Assembly: GCA_030591405.1 (NCBI GenBank)
Contig: JAUVBC010000189.1
Location: 1-5,079, forward strand
From: Candidatus Zixiibacteriota bacterium
GTDB lineage: Bacteria; Zixibacteria; MSB-5A5; GN15; PGXB01
DNA length: 5,079 bases
Direction of reading: 5' to 3'
Positions 1 through 5,079 of this stretch are shown here, in pieces (position 1 is the first letter of the stretch; each line of letters begins with the position of its first letter). The notes beneath the pieces were generated by a model. It was not told the origin of the DNA, did not search any database, and saw only the letters and a program-made list of their open reading frames with translations. A program made the position numbers and the translations under genes.

Positions 1-690
1 TCAATCACACTATGGAATATATTCTGGCCTCGTCCCAATAATGAGATATTTATTTTTAAAGACCCTATAAGTATTCATGATTTCAGTAGTGCACTAATAA
101 TAATTAGAAGTCTATATGAAAGCTATTTGGCACTTCATTATCTACTAAAGGCCAAAGATCAATCTGAAAAAGAGCTCAGAAATCTTGTGTGGCAAAGGAG
201 CACTTATAAGGATGTGATTAGCTTTGCTAAAATCATGAAATCAAAGCGAGAAAAAATAGAATTTGACCAAAAAAAATTTGATGAAATAACCCAACAAATT
301 GAAGAGAACACTTTCTTTAAATCGCTGGGCAACAAGAAAAGGAATTCTATCTTAAAACGAAATGATGGAAGAATTATTGATTTCCATTCAATGGCTAAGG
401 AAACTGAAATTTGTGATGGTTTTCATCAAGCATTTTACAAATATCTAATTGGCTATGCGCACCCAAATGCGCATGGATTCAGACATATTTTCAGGGGCAA
501 TAAGGAGTTTATGCGCGAACAGGCAATATTTCATTATGAAACTGTAACTTCATTATTGTTGAATTTAATTCGACCATATATTTTTACCAATCAGATTGAC
601 GATGAGCAATCAATATGCGAACGTATTGAGTTTCATTGCGGTTTTACAAAGTATTTTGATAATCCAGATATTTTGGATGATAAAGATTAG
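1..690 (+). CDS. Hypothetical helical protein, 5' end cut by the window edge (DUF5677-like, tentative)
   Basis: The frame is open from base 1, so this is the C-terminal 229 residues of a longer protein. A TTG at 127 is not needed as a start, because the 42 codons before it are open and protein-like. The gene ends with TAG at 688-690. The visible protein is soluble and helix-rich, with no signal peptide or membrane segment. It has an early RSLYESYLALHYLL stretch (around visible residues 36-49), a highly charged Lys/Glu/Gln region in the middle, and a late GYAHPNAHGFRH stretch (around 150-161). The pairing of an Arg-x-x-x-Glu helix with a late 'YxHxxxHG' element resembles DUF5677-type proteins, sometimes compared with HEPN-like helical bundles. 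This is a recollection of pattern, not a confirmed match, and no function can be assigned. Its G+C, by eye about one third, is lower than in the downstream genes, which may reflect horizontal acquisition. An AT-rich 7-bp inverted repeat (701-716) follows the stop but is a poor terminator. Confidence 0.8.
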   Translation, partial: SITLWNIFWPRPNNEIFIFKDPISIHDFSSALIIIRSLYESYLALHYLLKAKDQSEKELRNLVWQRSTYKDVISFAKIMKSKREKIEFDQKKFDEITQQIEENTFFKSLGNKKRNSILKRNDGRIIDFHSMAKETEICDGFHQAFYKYLIGYAHPNAHGFRHIFRGNKEFMREQAIFHYETVTSLLLNLIRPYIFTNQIDDEQSICERIEFHCGFTKYFDNPDILDDKD

Positions 691-736
691 AATATACATT
701 TTGATTTTTAAATCAATTGCTAATTTTATTCCCCTC

Positions 737-764
737 TTGATTTTTTTTAGACAATCCGTATAAT
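737..764 (+). promoter_or_regulatory. Sigma-70-type promoter of the tRNA-Sec gene
   Basis: TTGATT at 737-742 (four of six bases of the -35 consensus) and a perfect TATAAT at 759-764 are separated by 16 bp. The expected start, about 7 bases past the -10 box, is base 771, which is also the first base of the tRNA. Very little 5' leader is therefore predicted. The promoter lies 46 bp past the stop of the preceding gene, so the tRNA is probably transcribed on its own. Confidence 0.75.
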
Positions 765-770
765 TATATT

Positions 771-863
771 GGAAGTGGATAGGATCTGGTGGTCCTTGCG
801 GTCTTCAAAACCGTGGGGAGGCAGTTATGCTGTCTCCGGTGAGTTCGATTCTCACCCCTTCCG
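771..863 (+). tRNA. selC: tRNA-Sec (selenocysteine, anticodon TCA)
   Basis: This gene encodes the tRNA that is charged with serine, converted to selenocysteinyl-tRNA by SelA, and delivered by SelB to in-frame UGA codons. The 93-nt cloverleaf has the hallmarks of bacterial tRNA-Sec. The 5' acceptor strand is 771-778. The D-stem has 6 bp (781-786 with 791-796) and a 4-base TGGT loop. The anticodon stem is 798-802 with 810-814, with loop CTTCAAA and anticodon TCA at 805-807. The long variable arm has 8 bp (817-824 with 830-837) and a TTATG loop. The T-stem is 839-843 with 851-855, with loop TTCGATT. The discriminator is G at 863, and CCA is not encoded. The 3' acceptor strand (856-862) has only seven bases against eight on the 5' side, so T776 appears bulged; the bacterial norm is 8 + 5 pairs. 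No selenoprotein or other sel gene is in view. Confidence 0.95.
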
Positions 864-864
864 C

Positions 865-871
865 TTTTTTT
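865..871 (+). terminator. T-tract directly after tRNA-Sec, possible transcription end
   Basis: Seven consecutive T bases start two bases after the discriminator base. The tRNA T-arm and acceptor helix lies directly upstream and could act as the stem of an intrinsic terminator, although the mature tRNA fold competes with a simple hairpin. No other T-tract for rightward transcription occurs before the terminator at 973-1005. This is weak evidence for the exact 3' end. Confidence 0.35.
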
Positions 872-892
872 ATGTCTATCATTTTCCAAGTG

Positions 893-917
893 CCGCGCGG
901 GTCTTCAGACCCGCCGG
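893..917. repeat. GC-rich palindrome, REP-like hairpin candidate
   Basis: GCGGGTC (897-903) pairs perfectly with GACCCGC (908-914) around the loop TTCA. CCG (893-895) continues the stem with CGG (915-917) across a single bulged C896, giving about 10 bp. It is not followed by a T-tract on either strand, so it does not look like an intrinsic terminator. It is much more GC-rich than its surroundings and sits between two convergent transcription units, the typical location of dispersed REP-type palindromes. Only one copy is in the window, so its status as a repeat is inferred. Confidence 0.5.
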
Positions 918-924
918 AATAGCC

Positions 925-957
925 AAAAAAACCCGGTCAATCTGAGGATTAACCGGG
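925..957 (-). terminator. Rho-independent terminator for the leftward gene (distal of two)
   Basis: The arms 932-942 and 947-957 form an 11-position stem with one mismatch (C938 against A951) and loop TGAG. The end of the stem is CCCGGT/ACCGGG. Reading leftward, the stem is followed at once by seven T bases (A925-931 on the given strand). The polarity therefore fits termination of the minus-strand gene that ends at 1036, or of read-through past the first terminator. Confidence 0.8.
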
Positions 958-972
958 CACAAAAAATAGATA

Positions 973-1005
973 AAAAAGGCCCCCGCAACAAACAGGAGCC
1001 TTTTT
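973..1005. terminator. Rho-independent terminator, probably bidirectional, nearest the leftward gene
   Basis: AAAAAGGC (973-980) pairs with GCCTTTTT (998-1005). After one C/A mismatch, CC (982-983) pairs with GG (995-996), leaving an 11-base loop. The A/T arms give a T-tract in both directions: six T bases leftward (972-977) and five rightward (1001-1005). It begins about 30 bp past the stop of the minus-strand gene, whose main terminator it probably is. It can also stop transcription coming rightward from the tRNA. Confidence 0.8.
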
Positions 1006-1035
1006 GGTACCAAAAACAAAAATAATTTCTACAAA

Positions 1036-1443
1036 TTACATCCCATGTGAGCTACACTGATCCATACCTTTATGACCGGCACACCAGCCAAATGACTTGT
1101 CTGAAGTCTTGAAGTCGGTCACATCAATTACGTTTCCTTTGGCAAAAAATTTGCCTGTAACTTCGACCTGCTGACCATGCCATTTACCATCGGCGGCATT
1201 GATCAATTTCTCAGAATGATCATTTTCCATAAACGACACATAACTGCCATCTTTCAGTTTCAGGGCATGCTTATGACCATAAACTTTACATTGGGAATGC
1301 GCTCCCGACTCCATTTTGAGGTCGCAGCCCATACAGCTTAAAGTTCCCTTTAATGTCTTCTGTTCGCCTTTGTCTCCGGCAAATGCCAGGGCACCGATCA
1401 TCATCAAAATTGCCAAATTCAATACTAATCCTTTGCGCATCAT
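1036..1443 (-). CDS. Small exported Cys/His/Met-rich protein, putative metal-binding
   Basis: The 135-residue protein begins with a Sec-type signal peptide: Arg/Lys at 3-4, a hydrophobic core at about 5-20, and a likely cut after AFA at 20-22. The mature part of about 113 residues should be periplasmic or otherwise extracytoplasmic. It lacks a lipobox Cys at the cleavage site. A Cys-x-x-Cys pair (C37, C40) and C52 lie in the N-terminal half, followed by a GHKHALK segment. A 'GxxVEVTGKFFAKGNVIDV' pattern (about 90-108) looks like the closing strands of a small beta-barrel or OB-like fold. The last 16 residues are rich in possible ligands (C121, H124, M127, C130, H133, M135). I recall similar short proteins in other environmental bacteria but no named function. 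Metal binding is inferred from composition; structural disulfides are an alternative. Two adjacent ATG codons are possible starts. GGAG is 4 bases from the first and 7 from the second, so the second (1438-1440) may be used. Confidence 0.88.
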   Translation of the reverse strand: MMRKGLVLNLAILMMIGALAFAGDKGEQKTLKGTLSCMGCDLKMESGAHSQCKVYGHKHALKLKDGSYVSFMENDHSEKLINAADGKWHGQQVEVTGKFFAKGNVIDVTDFKTSDKSFGWCAGHKGMDQCSSHGM

Positions 1444-1447
1444 ACGT

Positions 1448-1453
1448 CTCCTT
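1448..1453 (-). promoter_or_regulatory. Ribosome binding site of the exported Cys/His-rich protein
   Basis: The minus strand reads AAGGAG here. The distance from GGAG to the first ATG (1441-1443) is 4 bases and to the second ATG (1438-1440) is 7. The second spacing is nearer the usual optimum, which is the reason for doubting the first Met. Confidence 0.75.
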
Positions 1454-1473
1454 TTAGGTTTCTAAAATGGACT

Positions 1474-1489
1474 ATTATACTCTATTATA
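1474..1489 (-). promoter_or_regulatory. Two tandem TATAAT boxes, promoter of the leftward gene
   Basis: On the minus strand two perfect TATAAT hexamers occur at 1484-1489 and 1474-1479, within a 10-bp direct repeat of the form GTATAATAG. The predicted starts are near 1477 and 1467, giving leaders of roughly 25-35 bases. No good -35 box is found at 16-18 bp from either. The promoter may therefore need an activator or an alternative contact, or only one of the boxes may be used. Confidence 0.6.
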
Positions 1490-1607
1490 CATTCGCTTTT
1501 TAAACAGCCTGAAAACTAGAATGTTCCATAAAATTCCGGATTTGGCAAAATAAATCAGTTTTCATTTTTACTTGCGTAACTTTTCATCAGCTTTATATTT
1601 AAGATTG

Positions 1608-1613
1608 TATAAT
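1608..1613 (+). promoter_or_regulatory. -10 box, probable promoter of the GT2-YfhO unit
   Basis: A perfect TATAAT stands about 50 bases before the TTG start of the glycosyltransferase gene, giving a predicted start near 1620. No convincing -35 hexamer is seen at 16-18 bp; the positions there read roughly CATCAG. It lies in the same 218-bp divergent region as the leftward promoter. That region also holds an 8-bp inverted repeat, TGAAAACT (1510-1517) and AGTTTTCA (1557-1564), whose role is unknown. Confidence 0.5.
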
Positions 1614-1646
1614 AAATATGGGAGAGATTTATTGGCCCTGATATTT

Positions 1647-1652
1647 AAAGGA
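1647..1652 (+). promoter_or_regulatory. Ribosome binding site supporting the TTG start of the GT2 gene
   Basis: AAAGGA stands 9 bases before the TTG at 1662. An in-frame TAA at 1656-1658 excludes any earlier start, and the conserved N-terminal strand of the enzyme begins within a few residues. TTG is therefore the best-supported start. Confidence 0.65.
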
Positions 1653-1661
1653 TTATAATTT

Positions 1662-2591
1662 TTGAATAATTTAATATCTGTTATTATTCCGGCGCTGAAT
1701 GAAGAAGGCAATATTCCGGAGTTATGTCGTCAGTTTGACCAAATGAGGCAAAAATCAGACTATGACTTCGAACTGGTGCTGATAGACGACGGTTCCACCG
1801 ACAAAACAATTGATCTGATCTCTGATGCCGCCAAACAATACGATTTTATCAAATATAAGAAACACCAGTTTAACCTTGGTCTGACCGAGGCGCTAAAATC
1901 CGGGTTTGAGATTGCCGCGGGTGGAATATATGTTTTTTATCCTGCCGATCTTCAGTATAAGCCCGAGGATATCCCGGCCCTGGTGAAACCGATTTTAGAA
2001 GGCGCCGATGTCACCACCGGATGGAAACAGGGGAAATACAGCAAACGGTTTGTTTCATCGATATACAATTTCCTTTCACGAAAAATATTCGGCCTCAAAG
2101 TTCATGACCTTAATTCGGTTAAGGCTTTCCGCTCAGAGGTTATTAAAAACATTTTTTTGCGGCGCGACTGGCATCGCTATATAGTTGTTCTCGCGGCCGA
2201 TCAAGGATATAAAATCGAAGAGGTCAAAATTCCGCTTTATCAACGGGAATGGGGCGAATCGAAATTTTCTATCTGGCGGATTCCGGTTGGTCTTCTCGAC
2301 ATGATCGCGGTCAAGACTCAGATATCATTTTTAAGAAAGCCGCTTCTGTTTTGTGGTGTCCTCGCTTTTATCTCTATCGGATTAGGGCTTCTGGTCGGAC
2401 TGTTCGCAGTATATATGAGATATGTTGTCGGCGAAGGTTATCGGCCGCTTTTATATTTGGTGATACTGCTAAACGGTCTTGGTCTTGGTCTGTTTATTCT
2501 TGGATTTCTATCCGAGGGTTTGGCGGCCATCAAAGAAGAGCTGGGCGAAGTTCGCAAAAAACTAAATGAGAAAAACCACGACGGAAACTGA
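1662..2591 (+). CDS. GT2-family glycosyltransferase, polyprenyl-phosphate sugar synthase-like (DPM1/GtrB/CsbB type)
   Basis: The 309-residue protein has a GT-A catalytic domain followed by two membrane helices, the layout of GtrB and CsbB. These enzymes move a sugar from a nucleotide donor to undecaprenyl or dolichyl phosphate on the cytoplasmic face of the membrane. Visible motifs are PALNEE (10-15), DDGSTD (42-47, nucleotide binding), NLG (71-73), PADLQYKPED (94-103, the metal and donor region), HDLNSVKAFR (148-157) and REWGESKFS (195-203). Membrane helices lie at about 226-252 and 261-285, followed by a charged C-terminal tail (286-305). In many relatives the metal motif reads DADLQ or DADGQ; here the first Asp is Pro94, leaving D96 and Q98. 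The gene is followed after 49 bp, with no terminator between, by the YfhO-family gene, so the two probably form one operon. The sugar cannot be read from the sequence. Family and membrane-lipid role are fairly sure; the acceptor lipid is inferred from family. Confidence 0.93.
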   Translation: MNNLISVIIPALNEEGNIPELCRQFDQMRQKSDYDFELVLIDDGSTDKTIDLISDAAKQYDFIKYKKHQFNLGLTEALKSGFEIAAGGIYVFYPADLQYKPEDIPALVKPILEGADVTTGWKQGKYSKRFVSSIYNFLSRKIFGLKVHDLNSVKAFRSEVIKNIFLRRDWHRYIVVLAADQGYKIEEVKIPLYQREWGESKFSIWRIPVGLLDMIAVKTQISFLRKPLLFCGVLAFISIGLGLLVGLFAVYMRYVVGEGYRPLLYLVILLNGLGLGLFILGFLSEGLAAIKEELGEVRKKLNEKNHDGN

Positions 2592-2631
2592 TATTACAAA
2601 TAACTGAAAAATCAAACAGCCCAAATAAATC

Positions 2632-2635
2632 GGAG
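2632..2635 (+). promoter_or_regulatory. Ribosome binding site supporting the TTG start of the YfhO-family gene
   Basis: GGAG ends 5 bases before the TTG at 2641. An in-frame TAA at 2626-2628 excludes a longer protein. Both genes of the unit therefore use TTG starts, each with its own ribosome binding site. Confidence 0.65.
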
Positions 2636-2640
2636 CTATT

Positions 2641-5079
2641 TTGAGCAAAAATAAACCACCGGAAAAGAAAAACTCGCTCCCTTTTGATTTTAACCCGGAA
2701 AAATCAAAATATTATGTACCAATATATATTATGGTTCTCCTAATTGGTATTATAGTATTATTCTCCGATTTCATCTTCTCCGATAAAATGCTTAAAGGAT
2801 CCGACATGATTAATGCCGGGATATTTTTCCGCCATTTTTATGTGGAGTATTTTAATAATTTTGGAATGGTGCCTGTTTGGAACCCATACATATTTGGCGG
2901 GATGCCATTTGTTGATGCTTTCCATGGTGATACCTATTATCCCTTATCGGTTCTGAAATTTTTTGGTAATTTATATCGGGCACTGGGATTGAATTTGGTA
3001 ATACATATATTTTTGGCCGGGATCTTTATGTTTTTTACCGCCCGGCAGTTTGGTTTATCAAAAATCGCGGCGACTTTATCGGGCGTGGCGTATGGATTTT
3101 CCGGTTACCTGGTATCATTGGTGGCTCCCGGGCATGATGGCAAAATATTTGTAACAACTCTTTTCCCGCTCACCATACTATTTCTCGAAAGGGCTTTTGA
3201 GCGGAAACCATTCCTTAATTTTACCCTGTTGGGATTGGTTATTGGAGTTATAATCTTAAGCCCGCATCCGCAGCTTTCCTATTATGCTCTTTGGGCAATT
3301 GCTCTGTATGGTCTATTCCGGCTGATAAATTTATATTTGCAAACAAAATCTATTGTCAAAGTTGTTACTCCGGCTTCGCTGCTGATCTATGCGGTTGTGA
3401 TCGGTCTGCTTATTTCTGCGATACAGTTTTATCCCGGTTATGTCTACACCACTGAATTTTCGCCCCGTGCAGATACAAAAAGGGGGTATGAGTGGGCCAC
3501 TTCATGGTCGATGAATGCCGAGGAGGCCTTTTCGCAGATTGTTCCAGAGTTCTCAGGTACTAATGAAGGTGAGGGAAATTATTACTGGGGTAAAAATGCC
3601 TTCAAAGACAACTCCGAATATCTTGGCATAATTCCTATTTTTCTGGCCTTTATCGGACTGTTTTTTGGACGTAGAAAAAAGGCAATATTTTTTGGCGGCT
3701 TGGCCGCCTTTATGTTTATTTATGCGCTGGGCGGTTCAACACCACTGTTTAAGCTGTTTTATTATGTGATACCAAAGGTGAAATCTCTGCGAGCGCCATC
3801 TACAATTATGTTCGTGACTCTTTTTTCGGTATCATTATTAGCCGGGATGGGCCTGCAATTTATTATCGATAAGAGTCGTAATCTGACTGCTGACAAATTA
3901 AAGAAATTTAAGATATATCTTCTTGGTGTTCCATCGTTGATTTTGCTACTGGCATTACTGTTTTCTGCGGCCGGTGAATCGATGTTATCATTTTACTGTT
4001 CTATATTTTATGGCGGCATTGAATCAGAACTGATTGGGCAGGGCAGCTATACCAAATGGAATCTGGCTCTTATGAATCTTCCCAACATAACTACTGGTTT
4101 CTGGATCGTATTTTTATTTTTGGCACTAGTGTCAGCGACAATAATGCTGTATCTGAAAAGAAGTTTTGGCGTAATTGTACTACTTTTTATACCGCTTCTG
4201 GTCATGGTTGATGGAATCCGTTTCAACTCAAGATTTATTTCGACATATGATTACACGAAGGAAATTACCCCCAATGCTCTCACTGAATATATTAAAACTT
4301 TGCCCGGGAAATTCAGGGTGGCAAATTTCAGAGTGCTCCCGCAAAATTTATTGCCGTTTCATGATATTGAAGTTGTCACCGGTTATCATGGGAATCAACT
4401 GCGCTGGTATGATGATCTTCTGGGCGGGCCATCATCCAGGAATTTTCAAAATCCCAATTTCCTAAATCTTGTCGGAGCAAAATATCTGCTGGCACCTTCC
4501 AATTCACAAATACCGCCCGATTACTTTGGGCCTGATTCGCTAAAAGTTGACCGCGATTTTGGCAACGTTGCCTTGTATCGAAATGACAATGCTCTGCCGC
4601 GCGCGTTTCTTGTGAATAGTTATGAGGTTATCCCGGATCGTCAGGATATTTATCCGCTGGTTTTATCCGGCAAAGAAAATCTTAGGGAAAAAGTGCTCAT
4701 TGAAAAGGAACCGCCGATTGAAATTATTCAATCCGATTCATCGCAGATGACAGCTTCGGTTGATTTATATTGTGCCGATTCGATACTGATTTCAGTGACC
4801 AACGATTCCAACGCTCTGTTAGTCTTAACCGATAATTATTATCGTTTCTGGGATGCCTGGGTCGATGGAACCAAAACCGAAGTATTGCGAGCCGATGGTT
4901 CGTTCCGGGTCGTTCCAGTACCAGCCGGTTCACAAAAGATACTATTTAAATATAATCGCGATGGAAACGGGCCGGCGGCGATGGCGACATTGTTGACACT
5001 TTTGCTGGTAGGTATTATATTGGCGGTATATTTATGGTTATTTATTAAGACGAAGAGAAAAGAAGTAGTTTCGATATGA
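2641..5079 (+). CDS. YfhO-family multi-pass membrane protein, probable GT-C-like glycosyltransferase
   Basis: The 812-residue protein is complete and close to the usual YfhO length. After a charged N-terminus, the first helix (about 26-46) leads to an extracytoplasmic loop with GSDM (53-56) and a PVWNPYIFGGMPF segment (78-90), as in GT-C type enzymes. About a dozen more hydrophobic segments follow up to residue 525. Conserved-looking loops include GHDGKIF (164-170) and SPHPQLSYY (207-215). A large hydrophilic region (about 526-775) contains VGAKYLLAP (611-619), LPRAFLV (652-658), DNYYRFWDAWVDG (731-743) and a PVPAGSQ stretch, all typical of the family's extracytoplasmic domain. A last helix (about 779-803) ends in a basic cytoplasmic tail. 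In Bacillus subtilis, YfhO works with CsbB to add GlcNAc to lipoteichoic acid. Here the partner is the upstream GT2 gene, but the acceptor is unknown. The TGA stop is the final codon of the window, so what follows cannot be seen. Confidence 0.92.
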   Translation: MSKNKPPEKKNSLPFDFNPEKSKYYVPIYIMVLLIGIIVLFSDFIFSDKMLKGSDMINAGIFFRHFYVEYFNNFGMVPVWNPYIFGGMPFVDAFHGDTYYPLSVLKFFGNLYRALGLNLVIHIFLAGIFMFFTARQFGLSKIAATLSGVAYGFSGYLVSLVAPGHDGKIFVTTLFPLTILFLERAFERKPFLNFTLLGLVIGVIILSPHPQLSYYALWAIALYGLFRLINLYLQTKSIVKVVTPASLLIYAVVIGLLISAIQFYPGYVYTTEFSPRADTKRGYEWATSWSMNAEEAFSQIVPEFSGTNEGEGNYYWGKNAFKDNSEYLGIIPIFLAFIGLFFGRRKKAIFFGGLAAFMFIYALGGSTPLFKLFYYVIPKVKSLRAPSTIMFVTLFSVSLLAGMGLQFIIDKSRNLTADKLKKFKIYLLGVPSLILLLALLFSAAGESMLSFYCSIFYGGIESELIGQGSYTKWNLALMNLPNITTGFWIVFLFLALVSATIMLYLKRSFGVIVLLFIPLLVMVDGIRFNSRFISTYDYTKEITPNALTEYIKTLPGKFRVANFRVLPQNLLPFHDIEVVTGYHGNQLRWYDDLLGGPSSRNFQNPNFLNLVGAKYLLAPSNSQIPPDYFGPDSLKVDRDFGNVALYRNDNALPRAFLVNSYEVIPDRQDIYPLVLSGKENLREKVLIEKEPPIEIIQSDSSQMTASVDLYCADSILISVTNDSNALLVLTDNYYRFWDAWVDGTKTEVLRADGSFRVVPVPAGSQKILFKYNRDGNGPAAMATLLTLLLVGIILAVYLWLFIKTKRKEVVSI

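Noticed and set aside
127..690. Start of the first gene at TTG 127
   Set aside because: The frame is open from base 1 through 126 and the encoded residues run smoothly into the rest of the protein. The gene is therefore truncated by the window edge and its real start is outside.
701..716. AT-rich inverted repeat TTGATTT/AAATCAA after the first gene, considered as a terminator
   Set aside because: The stem is entirely A/T apart from one G-C pair, the loop is only two bases unless outer pairs alone form, and no proper T-tract follows. It may be chance in AT-rich DNA.
864..1035. CRISPR array or origin considered for the cluster of hairpins
   Set aside because: The three hairpins differ in sequence and are not regularly spaced. 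Two are ordinary terminators, and there are no DnaA boxes or equal-length spacers.
2249..2569. Plus-strand open frame of 106 codons
   Set aside because: It lies wholly inside the glycosyltransferase gene in another frame, and its translation is rich in Arg, Ser and Trp with no recognisable motif. It is a shadow frame.
2589..2600. TGA at the end of the glycosyltransferase gene considered as a selenocysteine codon because of the nearby tRNA-Sec
   Set aside because: The frame closes three codons later at TAA, the protein already has its full family length at the TGA, and no SECIS-like hairpin is apparent downstream.
4175..4465. Plus-strand open frame of 96 codons
   Set aside because: It overlaps the well-supported YfhO-family gene in another frame and has no ribosome binding site or family resemblance.
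4724..4933. Minus-strand open frame of 69 codons
   Set aside because: It is antisense to the conserved C-terminal domain of the YfhO-family protein, and its Arg/Asn-rich translation looks like a reverse-frame artefact.

Overview
The window looks like chromosomal DNA from an uncultured or poorly characterised bacterium. The base composition is moderately AT-rich, two of the genes start with TTG, and clear Shine-Dalgarno and TATAAT signals are present. The envelope genes and the hairpin-rich intergenic DNA recall Candidatus Zixibacteria and other FCB-related lineages, but that placement is only an impression. The tRNA-Sec gene shows that the organism probably makes selenoproteins, although no selenoprotein and no selA, selB or selD gene lies in this window.

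Layout. Bases 1-690 hold the 3' part of a gene for an unrecognised helical protein that enters from the left edge. It is more AT-rich than the rest. Bases 691-1035 hold no protein gene. They contain a promoter, a selenocysteine tRNA gene (771-863, anticodon TCA), a GC-rich palindrome (893-917) and two rho-independent terminators serving a leftward gene. That leftward gene (1036-1443, minus strand) encodes a small exported protein rich in Cys, His and Met. A 218-bp divergent promoter region (1444-1661) separates it from a rightward two-gene unit: a GT2 polyprenyl-phosphate sugar synthase-like protein (1662-2591) and a large YfhO-family membrane protein (2641-5079). The YfhO stop codon is the last base triplet of the window.

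How the genes may work together. The GT2 + YfhO pair matches the arrangement of csbB-yfhO in Bacillus subtilis, where CsbB charges undecaprenyl phosphate with a sugar and YfhO uses that lipid-linked sugar on the outer face of the membrane. The natural reading is a two-gene envelope glycosylation module with an unknown acceptor. The flippase expected for the lipid-linked sugar is not in the window. The tRNA-Sec gene, the small exported protein and the glycosylation pair are separate transcription units with no evident functional link.

The most unusual feature is the tRNA-Sec. Its acceptor stem has eight bases on the 5' side but only seven on the 3' side, leaving an apparently bulged U6. Its predicted transcription start coincides with the first base of the mature tRNA.
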